Origin: Oscillospiraceae bacterium
GTDB taxonomy: Bacteria; Bacillota_A; Clostridia; Oscillospirales; Oscillospiraceae
Assembly (NCBI GenBank): GCA_902789835.1
Contig: CADAPN010000015.1
Location: forward strand, 1 to 26,436
Length of the DNA: 26,436 bases
Direction: 5' to 3'
Shown: positions 1 through 6,324 of the stretch, one piece after another
How the letters are laid out: the number at the start of each line of letters is the position of its first letter
Numbering within the stretch: position 1 is the stretch's first letter
Translations under genes and position numbers: made by a program
The notes under the pieces: model-generated
Database searches by the model: none
The model's input: only the letters and a program-made list of their open reading frames with translations
Told to the model about the DNA's origin: nothing

Positions 1-780
1 ATAACGAATCACAGGGACGCCTCTGCTCTCCATCTCATGGTCGAACTTGTTGAGATAGATATTTGCCAGAAGCGGACTGAGTGGGCCGCCCTGTGGGGAA
101 CCTTCCTCCGTCTTAACCAGAAGTCCGTCTTCCATTACTCCGCTTTTGAGGAATCTCTTAATGAGTTCAATCACGCGCCTGTCGTGGACTTCCTCTCGTA
201 CCATGTTCATCAGCAGATCGTGATTCAGCGTGTCAAAATATTTGGACAGGTCTATGAGTACTGCCGTGGTATAACCCTGTTCCGCATACTCTTTTACTTT
301 CTGAATTGCCATCTGTGCGCTTCTTCCCGGCCGGTAGCCGTAGCTCCCATCCGAGAACAGCGGTTCAAAGATTGGGGTTAACTGCTGGGCAATTGCCTGC
401 TGGATGATGCGGTCTACGACTGTTGGTATCCCCAACTTTCGCGCCCCGCCATCCGGTTTCGGGATTTCCTTCCGTCGTACCGGCTGCGGCTTATATCTTC
501 CGCTTCGGATTTGGTCCAGAAGTTCCTCCCTGTGCTCCCTCAGCCAAGGCAGGGCATCCTCCACCGTCATTCCATCGATACCGGGTGCCCCCTTGTTGGC
601 TTTTACCCGCTTGTAGGCCCTGTTCAGATTTCCTCTGCTCAGAATGCGTTCAAGCAAGTCTGCACCGTCCGTTTCTTCGGGTTCCTGTCTGTCAATACTC
701 CGCGCTCCCGCATACTCTTCATGTTCCGCACTATCCCTTTGCGGGCAGCCCTCGTTCCCGGGGTATTCTGCTTTCTCCAT
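1..780 (-). CDS. ltrA: Group II intron-encoded reverse transcriptase/maturase (N-terminal 260 aa, partial)
   Basis: This is the intron-encoded protein that reverse transcribes the intron and helps it splice. Reading the minus strand from ATG at 780 gives 260 open codons to the window edge. Landmarks in order are LLERILSRGNLNRAYKRV (RT0 region), NKGAPGIDGMTV, KPQPVRRKEIPKPDGG, LGIPTVVDRIIQQAIAQ, SYGYRPGRSAQMA, LIDLSKYFDTLNHDLL (first catalytic Asp region) and EEGSPQGGPLSPLLANIYLN. The last visible residues are VIRY, so the window ends inside the YADD catalytic box, after its Tyr. GGAGG lies 5 nt before the ATG. The first 40 residues are charged and poorly conserved, so a later start is possible. 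No frameshift or stop is seen, so the visible part looks intact. Confidence 0.93.
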   Translation of the reverse strand, partial: MEKAEYPGNEGCPQRDSAEHEEYAGARSIDRQEPEETDGADLLERILSRGNLNRAYKRVKANKGAPGIDGMTVEDALPWLREHREELLDQIRSGRYKPQPVRRKEIPKPDGGARKLGIPTVVDRIIQQAIAQQLTPIFEPLFSDGSYGYRPGRSAQMAIQKVKEYAEQGYTTAVLIDLSKYFDTLNHDLLMNMVREEVHDRRVIELIKRFLKSGVMEDGLLVKTEEGSPQGGPLSPLLANIYLNKFDHEMESRGVPVIRY

Positions 781-1220
781 ATTGACCTCCTTCCTCCGTT
801 TCTTCGGACTTACGATTGTTCAGCCCTTCCCGGTTTCCCGGTATTATGGCCTCTGCTGACTTCTCACAGTTCGTTGTTACTGCCGTGCGGCTACCTTCTG
901 CTCTTTGCTTTATCCGGTTTCGGCCCTCCTGCCGTCCGCTCTGCCTGTGAGATCTCCCCGGGTACTCACACATTCTTTCGCTCTTATACCCGCCATGTTT
1001 ACCGCAAGCGATTCCGTGCAGCTATTGGGTTTTGACTTGTTCAGCAGTCTCTCCCTCGCTTACGGCCTGACATGATTTCTGTTCGTCGGGCCAGAGTTTT
1101 GCCTCTGCCTTCCTTCAGATTCCGCCTCGCGACAGACACCCTTGGCTTTGGCTATGACCTTCCCGCTGCCGGGCGGTCTTGGGACTTTCACCCTTTAGAA
1201 CGTGCGCTCGCCGGGCGCAC
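1..1220 (-). mobile_element. Group II intron, 5' portion (class C-like), truncated by the window edge
   Basis: On the minus strand the element begins at 1220 with GTGCG, the group II intron 5' consensus. A GC-rich domain I-like leader of about 440 nt follows, then a reverse transcriptase ORF starting at 780. The 3' part (rest of the RT, domains V and VI) lies outside the window. The 5' junction is 3 nt past a perfect 21-bp terminator hairpin (1224-1269). Insertion behind intrinsic terminators, in the sense orientation, is the known habit of class C introns, and the RT resembles class C proteins. Class assignment is inference, because domain V cannot be seen. The intron is in the same orientation as the reductase gene upstream of it. 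Confidence 0.9.
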
Positions 1221-1223
1221 TAA

Positions 1224-1269
1224 AAGGAACGAAAGGCAGTCGGTTTCGACCGACTGCCTTTCGTTCCTT
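1224..1269 (-). terminator. Perfect 21-bp terminator hairpin of the reductase gene; intron target
   Basis: Two 21-nt arms (1224-1244 and 1249-1269) pair without mismatch around a 4-nt loop, CGAA on the minus strand. The minus strand then reads TTTTA up to the intron boundary at 1220/1221. The hairpin begins 27 nt after the stop codon of the flavin reductase. The U-tract is short because the intron follows directly. Confidence 0.88.
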
Positions 1270-1296
1270 AATGAAGCTGGTATGCTTTTTTGCAAA

Positions 1297-2850
1297 TCAA
1301 AGTGCAGCAACATCTTGACCAACCAGGTAGCCAAAGGTCACGCAGCGTCCGATTGAGAGTCCCATCGTGTCAAGAGAATAGTCCACATCACCATAGAAGC
1401 ATCCGGAGCAGTTGCCGGCAGCATACAGACCTTCCATCGGATTGTTCTCCATGTCCAGGACCTGGCCGTTTTCGTTGATCTTGAGTCCGTCGCAAATTGC
1501 AGACACCTGGTAGACACGTTTCACCGCATAGAACGGAGCGGTGTCCACCGGCTTCATATACTTGCTCGGCTTACCGAAGTCATAGTCAAATCCCTCCGCG
1601 CAGAGCTCGTTGTAATGATCAACCGTTGCCTTAAGCTGAACAGGGTCGACCTCCATGAGCGCAGCTAGTTCTTCAATAGAATTCGCAGTGAGGACGCTTC
1701 CCTTCTCAATGAACGCAGCCAGCTTCTCAGGGGTGCCATTGGCAACCGTAGGAACTGTCGGGTCACTGCCCCAGCCGTAGACGTAATCAAAGTAGTTGGC
1801 ATCAAAGAGAGACCACATGAACGGATTCTTCATTTCCTTCAGGATCGTGTTGCGACGGGTATATTCGATATCCTCTTCCATAAAACGGATACCGTCGCCG
1901 TTGACAGCCAGCAGGGGCTCCTCACGCAGCATGCTTGCACCGTGGACCATCTTGCTGTGGACGCCCGGGCAGATCTGGGCACCGGCTGCCATCGCCATCA
2001 GGTGGCCATCGCCGGTCTTCATCGACTGCTTTGTCTCAAAATTCAGCGTGTCCGGGTTATAGCGGCGTTTCATGGCTACGTTGTTCTGATAATCTCCCGT
2101 GGTGAGGATAACGCCCTTCGTTGCTGTAAACTTGACGTATTCGCCGGCTTTATTCTTACCGATGACACCAACGATCCTGCCGCCTTCCTTCACAAGCTGA
2201 ACAGCGGGGGTCTCATAATAAAAGTCAATCTTATCTTCATAAGCTTTTCCCAGCGCCTGCATCGGGGCGATCATCTGGGAGGGGAACAGTGTTCCTTCGA
2301 TATAGCAGTTACCGTCTTCAAAGACATGATCCTTGCTGTCGCTCTCTTTGTAATCATCAAAGCCGGCTTGATTGAGCTGGTCAATAAACCAGTTGACCGC
2401 TTCTTCTGAACGGTCCACATAGCGCTCCCACAGTTTGGTATTATTCCGGTAGTCATACAGTTTATGGTTGTAATGGATGTACTGGCGCATGCCAATCTCT
2501 GTGGATTTCTCTTTTACAACCTTCGCGCAGAGATTTCCCTGTGCGATAATCATAGCCTGCTTCTGCAGAACCGCGACAGACGCGCCGCTCTGATAGGCGG
2601 AAATTGCAGCAGGGACACCGGTTGTTCCCGCACCGACAACGACGACATCATATTCATGCTCCTCGTCAAAGGACGTGATTGCGTCCGTTACAACGGTAGA
2701 TTCCGCGACCATGGAGGCAAAGTCTTCCGGAAGCGAAGACGCCGCCTCTTCCGCGTAAGCTTCTGTTTTAACAGGCAGCGCACTTGACAGAGCCAGTCCG
2801 AGTGCCGTAGCTGCGCCTGCTTTCAGGAATGTTCTTCTATTCATGTCCAT
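1297..2850 (-). CDS. Tat-exported FAD-dependent reductase (fumarate reductase flavoprotein / FAD_binding_2 family)
   Basis: A 517-aa flavoprotein. The N-terminus has a twin-arginine signal (NRRTFLKAGAATALGLAL, residues 4-21) ending in an Ala-rich cleavage region near 32, so it should be exported folded. The FAD Rossmann motif VVVVGAGTTGVPAA is at about 70-82; the usual acidic residue after the second strand is Gln96 (VAVLQK). TGDGHLMAMAAGA and the C-terminal GLYAAGNCSG...GLSIGRC segment are typical of the fumarate reductase/urocanate reductase group. No FMN-binding domain, heme motif or membrane anchor is present, so electrons must come from a separate partner not seen here. The substrate cannot be told. 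AGGTGA sits 6 nt before the ATG. A divergent LysR gene suggests induction by its acceptor. Family is confident, substrate is not. Confidence 0.9.
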   Translation of the reverse strand: MDMNRRTFLKAGAATALGLALSSALPVKTEAYAEEAASSLPEDFASMVAESTVVTDAITSFDEEHEYDVVVVGAGTTGVPAAISAYQSGASVAVLQKQAMIIAQGNLCAKVVKEKSTEIGMRQYIHYNHKLYDYRNNTKLWERYVDRSEEAVNWFIDQLNQAGFDDYKESDSKDHVFEDGNCYIEGTLFPSQMIAPMQALGKAYEDKIDFYYETPAVQLVKEGGRIVGVIGKNKAGEYVKFTATKGVILTTGDYQNNVAMKRRYNPDTLNFETKQSMKTGDGHLMAMAAGAQICPGVHSKMVHGASMLREEPLLAVNGDGIRFMEEDIEYTRRNTILKEMKNPFMWSLFDANYFDYVYGWGSDPTVPTVANGTPEKLAAFIEKGSVLTANSIEELAALMEVDPVQLKATVDHYNELCAEGFDYDFGKPSKYMKPVDTAPFYAVKRVYQVSAICDGLKINENGQVLDMENNPMEGLYAAGNCSGCFYGDVDYSLDTMGLSIGRCVTFGYLVGQDVAAL

Positions 2851-2901
2851 TTTCAGTCACCTCATATTATCATTTCTTTAGCGAAATGCGCTGGCAAAAT
2901 G

Positions 2902-2931
2902 ATTATATAGAAGCATTGGACATTTGTACAA
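2902..2931 (-). promoter_or_regulatory. Promoter of the flavin reductase gene
   Basis: On the minus strand, TTGTAC (2931-2926) and a perfect TATAAT (2907-2902) are separated by 18 nt. The -10 ends about 50 nt before the ATG at 2850. The LysR-type box abuts the -35 on its upstream side, the position of an activator site. Confidence 0.7.
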
Positions 2932-2945
2932 TTATGAATTATAAT
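2916..2945 (+). promoter_or_regulatory. Promoter of the lysR-type gene
   Basis: TTGGAC (2916-2921) and TATAAT (2940-2945) are spaced by 18 nt, about 40 nt before the proposed start codon. The -10 lies inside the T-N11-A box, so regulator binding would be expected to block this promoter (autorepression, inferred). Confidence 0.62.
2932..2944. promoter_or_regulatory. Candidate LysR-type regulator binding box (T-N11-A)
   Basis: TTATGAATTATAA is a partly palindromic 13-mer with TTAT/ATAA arms that fits the T-N11-A rule for LysR-type regulators. It lies between the two divergent genes, touches the reductase -35 and overlaps the -10 of the lysR promoter. The region is AT-rich, so some chance remains that the match is accidental. 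Confidence 0.5.
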
Positions 2946-2985
2946 CTACCATAAGTAAAACTAATGATGGGAGATGGGAATCACG

Positions 2986-3747
2986 ATGACAATACGCCAG
3001 ATGGAACTTTTTTCTGTTGTGTGTGAAACGCGAAACCTCACCCGTGCGGCCGAAATCCTGTTTATGACGCAGTCCGCTGTGAGCCAGAACCTGAAGAAGA
3101 TGGAGGAAGAGCTCGACGTGCAGCTCTTTGAACGCGACAATCGGAAGATCGCCCCTACCAGCGCGGGAGAGATCTTCAACAGCTACGCCAAAAGAATTGT
3201 GGATGATTTCAGGGCCGCACAGGAGGCCATCAAGCAGGCAGACGAGCATCTCAGCTTCTACTATTACGCCTTTCCCTCCACCGCGATCAAAGATAATGTA
3301 ATTGCATCTTTCTGGGAAATCGATCCTCTCCTGAAAATCGACCTGCATGACTGCAGAATGCCGGAACTAAGGGACAACAAACGCTGGCAGGAGAACACTT
3401 TGTATCTCGTACCGGATGAGTTTATCCACAGCGCAGAGGTCAAGACCGTGGAAGCGACATCGGTGCAGCACTATATCATGATGCGAAAGGGCCACCGGCT
3501 GCAGAATAAAACTGTCATCTATCCCGAAGATCTTACCGGAGAAACCATCCTGGTACAGAGTGATGAAGACAAACGTTTCACACATCTGGTCGACACTCTT
3601 GACATTCTCAACAAGAAGAAGATCCAGTACAGGTTAGCTCCGGCAGACCGGGCCAATGAACTGATCCCCAGGATCCTTTCTTTTGGCGGTGTGGCGATCG
3701 TACCGGAATACATAGCCAGTGAAGTTCCCGGAATTATCACCGCTTAG
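2986..3747 (+). CDS. LysR-family transcriptional regulator
   Basis: About 253 aa. The N-terminal winged helix-turn-helix is clear: IRQMELFSVVCETRNLTRAA, then MTQSAVSQNLKKMEEEL and LFERDNRKIAPTSAGE, all LysR signatures. The rest is the effector-binding domain, here about 40 residues shorter than the usual 290-300 aa family length. It also contains a candidate selection of Ser/Asp-rich ligand-loop residues (ILVQSDEDKRF). Two in-frame ATGs exist at 2974 and 2986. GGGAG abuts the first with no spacer, so the second, 12 nt downstream, is preferred. The gene is divergent from the flavin reductase and most likely senses that enzyme's substrate. Ligand unknown. Confidence 0.9.
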   Translation: MTIRQMELFSVVCETRNLTRAAEILFMTQSAVSQNLKKMEEELDVQLFERDNRKIAPTSAGEIFNSYAKRIVDDFRAAQEAIKQADEHLSFYYYAFPSTAIKDNVIASFWEIDPLLKIDLHDCRMPELRDNKRWQENTLYLVPDEFIHSAEVKTVEATSVQHYIMMRKGHRLQNKTVIYPEDLTGETILVQSDEDKRFTHLVDTLDILNKKKIQYRLAPADRANELIPRILSFGGVAIVPEYIASEVPGIITA

Positions 3748-3824
3748 TCCAAGGGTTATGAAACTGTTGGCGGCCTTCTGTAAACAGCATGATAGCAAAA
3801 ATGGGTAATGCATACTATTCCCCC

Positions 3825-3860
3825 GCTCCTGCGCCGTAACGAAGTCGCAGGAGCTTTTCT
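3825..3860 (+). terminator. Intrinsic terminator of the lysR-type gene
   Basis: GCTCCTGCG (3825-3833) pairs with CGCAGGAGC (3846-3854) and is followed by TTTTCT. It lies 78 nt past the stop codon of the regulator. Confidence 0.8.
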
Positions 3861-3869
3861 GTTATCTGA

Positions 3870-3896
3870 GTAAGACGAAAACTACGTCCCCGCGTC
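3870..3896 (+). repeat. 27-nt dispersed repeat, copy A
   Basis: This segment matches 6231-6257 at 21 of 27 positions in the same orientation. All six differences are transitions. The shared core is CTRCGTCCCCGYGTC. In this copy GACG pairs with CGTC across the segment. Together with copy B it brackets the AT-rich three-gene island. Confidence 0.5.
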
Positions 3897-3938
3897 CGCC
3901 ATAGCGGAGAAGCCCCGAGCGACGTCCGCGGCAGCGGA
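3895..3938. repeat. Two tandem small hairpins (TCCGC-N4-GCGGA) 30 nt apart
   Basis: TCCGC-CATA-GCGGA (3895-3908) and TCCGC-GGCA-GCGGA (3925-3938) are near-identical stem-loops in a GC-rich noncoding patch. The patch is followed abruptly by AT-rich DNA. No gene is seen between the lysR terminator and the small gene at 4006. Confidence 0.5.
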
Positions 3939-4005
3939 GGCCGGAGACATGTATTATGATAGTTCAATATGACAATGATGATTTAAGAAATTGTATATAG
4001 AATCA

Positions 4006-4302
4006 TTACCACTTTTTGATACTTGACTCTGCTTCAAGTATAATTTTGAACATATCCATGGCTGTTTTGAACGTTTCTATTTCACCAGTTTTCTCGTCTA
4101 AACAAACACAGACTAATCCTCTTTCTAATGGGTTCGCTGTTATTTCTGCCGGGATTTTATTATACCCGTCATAGATCACTCCGCTGTAATATTTTCCTTC
4201 TAAATAAGAATATGAAGGAGATACTTTTGCGCCAGGGAAAGCTTCTTTTATTTTCTTCCTAGCTCGTCTTGCCGATCTGGGTAATATATTAAACATTGAC
4301 AT
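4006..4302 (-). CDS. Hypothetical small basic-headed protein (98 aa)
   Basis: I do not recognise the family. The start at 4302 (MSMFNILPRSARRARKKIKE) is chosen because GGAG lies 7 nt upstream. An upstream ATG at 4344 would give 112 aa but has no ribosome site. The N-terminal 25 residues are strongly basic (RSARRARKKIKE). The middle (SYLEGKYYSGVIYDGYNKIPAEI) looks like beta strands with aromatic residues, and the C-terminus is a helix ending in Trp. No signal peptide or membrane segment is visible. Base composition is AT-rich compared with the housekeeping genes, like its two neighbours. It is separated from the upstream gene by a terminator, so it is probably transcribed alone. Confidence 0.6.
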   Translation of the reverse strand: MSMFNILPRSARRARKKIKEAFPGAKVSPSYSYLEGKYYSGVIYDGYNKIPAEITANPLERGLVCVCLDEKTGEIETFKTAMDMFKIILEAESSIKKW

Positions 4303-4365
4303 TTTCATTCTCCATTCATTTATCGTTATCTTACGCGATCTCATCTTTTAACAATACACTAATTA

Positions 4366-4400
4366 TGAAAACAGCCCCAGCTGCTTATGCAACCAGGGCT
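4366..4400 (-). terminator. Terminator of the EF-hand gene
   Basis: On the minus strand AGCCCTGGTTGC and GCAGCTGGGGCT pair with small interruptions (4400-4373) and are followed by GTTTTC. It lies 37 nt past the stop codon at 4438. T residues also follow on the plus strand, so it may work in both directions. Confidence 0.6.
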
Positions 4401-4437
4401 TTTCTTATCATACTGTCTTCACAGATAACATAAGGAA

Positions 4438-5448
4438 TCAGAAGTCTATCTCATACTCGAAAATACGGCGAGATTCACTTTGCGCTTCGCTTGTAACAAT
4501 TGCATTGCCATCAAGCTTCATGGCTTTAATAGCCGCATCAATTTTCACCGCATCTTTGATTTTGATGCCACAAGAACTGCTCAGATTAAGTGTATATGTC
4601 TGATGCTTGAGTTCATTATTTGACATTCTCAGTTCGATCAAACTCAGTATTTGTGGATCCTTACGGAAATAAGACAGTTTAGGTTTGACAGGATCATGCC
4701 CTATGCAGACCATTTCAGCCGCAATCTCTACCTTTGAAAACGCATTCTCTCCTGTGTGATGATCAACAGCTGCCTTTCCTCCCTGCTTAACCGGTAATTT
4801 AACAGCCGCATTCACTTTTGCATCATTGGCAGAAAAGGACTTCTTCTGCTCTTTATAGACTACTCTAAAATGCGTGGCCCCGAGATCCTGCGCAATTTTT
4901 TGAAGTTCCCCTATCCTTGCAACTTTCAAATAGTTAAAATATTCATCCAAGGATATATAAAAGTCCCGATCATTCGGGTCAACATAATATAAACCACTAT
5001 CCGTGTCCGGGAAGAACTTCAGATCAAACAGATCCAGCTTATCCGGGTAAATCGTCACGATATCCAAATCCTTATCGCTAAAAGTGAAACCAACTGAGTC
5101 CTCACACACCTGGCTCTCAGCATGTTTAGTATCCATTTCAGCGATACGAATCAATTTGGGGAGAGAAAAGCCGGGACCTTCTATATCATTTGAAAAGAAT
5201 GGCCGCAGCTCCTTCAATTCTCTATCACGCTTAACCTGTTCCTGTTTCTCCGCCCATCTTTCGCCGCTATCTTTCACCGCCGACTTCACAGCACCTCTTA
5301 TTGCTGAAAAATCATCCTGACCTATTTTTCCATCACCGTTCTGATCTACAATACTGACTGCCGCATTTTTCGCTTTCTCAAAGATACCGGCAGCGTTTTC
5401 CCCTGCTTTAGCCAATCCGATACCCAGATTTTCAAACGCCTTAGCCAT
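4438..5448 (-). CDS. Hypothetical protein with one EF-hand-like calcium loop (336 aa)
   Basis: Function unknown. Start 5448 (MAKAFENLGIG) has GGAG 9 nt upstream; the earlier ATG at 5463 overlaps that site. Residues 1-34 form an Ala/Gly-rich amphipathic helix. Residues 35-46 (DQNGDGKIGQDD) fit an EF-hand/dockerin loop with Asp35, Asn37, Asp39 and Asp46 as likely ligands; position 12 is Asp rather than the usual Glu. A charged helix follows at about 58-80, then a mixed region with YFNYLKVARIGELQKIAQDL and a strand-rich half. No signal peptide, membrane segment or second EF loop is seen, so it is probably cytosolic. Composition is AT-rich. It has its own promoter and terminator, so it is a single-gene unit. 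Confidence 0.75.
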   Translation of the reverse strand: MAKAFENLGIGLAKAGENAAGIFEKAKNAAVSIVDQNGDGKIGQDDFSAIRGAVKSAVKDSGERWAEKQEQVKRDRELKELRPFFSNDIEGPGFSLPKLIRIAEMDTKHAESQVCEDSVGFTFSDKDLDIVTIYPDKLDLFDLKFFPDTDSGLYYVDPNDRDFYISLDEYFNYLKVARIGELQKIAQDLGATHFRVVYKEQKKSFSANDAKVNAAVKLPVKQGGKAAVDHHTGENAFSKVEIAAEMVCIGHDPVKPKLSYFRKDPQILSLIELRMSNNELKHQTYTLNLSSSCGIKIKDAVKIDAAIKAMKLDGNAIVTSEAQSESRRIFEYEIDF

Positions 5449-5533
5449 TTTCCGTGTCTCCAATCATAAATATTTCACATTTTTCGATTTTAACTCTACT
5501 ATGAGTGTAATTATCTTTTCTTGGAGTCATAAG

Positions 5534-5552
5534 AGTCTCCATTATGGAGGCT
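5534..5552 (-). other. Hairpin in the 5' leader of the EF-hand gene
   Basis: A 7-bp stem (AGTCTCC/GGAGGCT, one G-U on one strand) with a 5-nt loop lies just downstream of the predicted transcription start and about 90 nt before the start codon. No T-run follows, so it is not a terminator. It may stabilise the leader or act as a small operator. Confidence 0.4.
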
Positions 5553-5569
5553 GTAATATTTGCGAAACC

Positions 5570-5599
5570 ATTATACCACGCTCATAACCATTCTTTCAA
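5570..5599 (-). promoter_or_regulatory. Promoter of the EF-hand gene
   Basis: On the minus strand TTGAAA (5599-5594) and TATAAT (5575-5570) are 18 nt apart. The leader to the ATG at 5448 would be about 115 nt. The 298-nt gap 5464-5761 holds this promoter, the hairpin and a divergent promoter; I see no gene in it. Confidence 0.65.
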
Positions 5600-5702
5600 C
5601 GCCTCTTCAACATTTCCATTAAGACCCAGCCGAACAACCATGATAATACCCGGCAGTTTACAATAGGTTTATGGTGCCGCCATTGCAAGACAAACTTCCT
5701 AC

Positions 5703-5731
5703 TTGCGTACCATTTATCAGAATTCTATACT
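5703..5731 (+). promoter_or_regulatory. Promoter of the 128-aa hypothetical gene
   Basis: TTGCGT (5703-5708) and TATACT (5726-5731) are 17 nt apart. AGGAGG follows at about 5748-5753, 8 nt before the ATG at 5762. Confidence 0.6.
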
Positions 5732-5761
5732 GAGCTTACTGATACATAGGAGGTATATGCT

Positions 5762-6148
5762 ATGGCCTTTCCTATTGACGCGGTCAGGATAGACTTCGAC
5801 ATAGAGATTGAATACGGACAGGATCAGGCATTCATCAGCTATCCTGTAGTGTTCCCTACCGTTGTATTTCAACTGGAAGGTTCTGACGAACTCATCAGCA
5901 TGGCAGACCAAATCACCGGATACGGTACAGACGCCGGATATGAATTCACGATCGGCATCAATGACTTTACGCCGTCAAAAGTGGACACCTGTCTCATGTT
6001 CACTGTGGATATGGAAACATACAGCATTGATCTGAAAGACGAAGAACTTCCAATGATCTTTGACACATTGGACAGCCAGTGTAGAGGAAAGCTTGGTAAA
6101 GGCTGTCTGGATCTATTGGACGAAGCACGAGAAGAAATGTGTGAATGA
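5762..6148 (+). CDS. Hypothetical acidic protein (128 aa)
   Basis: I do not recognise this protein. It is acidic and rich in alternating hydrophobic residues in the first 100 positions (FDIEIEYGQ, SYPVVFPTVVFQL, TCLMFTVDMETYSIDL), which suggests a beta fold. A short C-terminal helix follows (GCLDLLDEAREEMCE). There is no signal peptide or membrane segment. A strong ribosome site (AGGAGG, 8-nt spacer), its own promoter and a strong terminator mark it as a real, probably well expressed, single gene. It is divergent from the EF-hand gene. The style resembles small cytoplasmic immunity or accessory proteins, but there is no direct evidence for that. Confidence 0.72.
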   Translation: MAFPIDAVRIDFDIEIEYGQDQAFISYPVVFPTVVFQLEGSDELISMADQITGYGTDAGYEFTIGINDFTPSKVDTCLMFTVDMETYSIDLKDEELPMIFDTLDSQCRGKLGKGCLDLLDEAREEMCE

Positions 6149-6154
6149 AAATAG

Positions 6155-6189
6155 CCCTGGGCGGTATGAGCCGCTCAGGGTTTCTTTTT
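6155..6189 (+). terminator. Intrinsic terminator after the 128-aa gene
   Basis: CCCTGGGCGG and CCGCTCAGGG (6155-6180) pair with one mismatch around a short loop, followed by TTTCTTTTT. Confidence 0.85.
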
Positions 6190-6230
6190 CCCTTCTCTGT
6201 GATGGCAGAGTAAAATATTATATTGTCAGC

Positions 6231-6257
6231 GCAAGGCAAAAGCTGCGTCCCCGTGTC
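6231..6257 (+). repeat. 27-nt dispersed repeat, copy B
   Basis: This is the partner of the repeat at 3870-3896, in the same orientation, with 21 of 27 identical bases and only transitions between them. Here AAGGCA can pair with TGTCTT (one G-U), so both copies can fold with the CTGCGTCCCC core in the loop. It lies between the last island gene and the GH13 gene. Confidence 0.5.
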
Positions 6258-6324
6258 TTGCCCTGATCTGCCAACTAAATATTATGTCAACTGTCTTTCC
6301 CCACCGGTTCTGTGAGAGGTCGGC

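Noticed and set aside
731..973. An 80-codon minus-strand frame at the start of the intron
   Set aside because: It lies in the structured RNA leader (domain I region) and overlaps the RT start in another frame.
3870..6257. A CRISPR array or phage remnant at the bracketing repeats
   Set aside because: There are only two diverged copies 2.3 kb apart, and no integrase, cas or phage genes lie between them.
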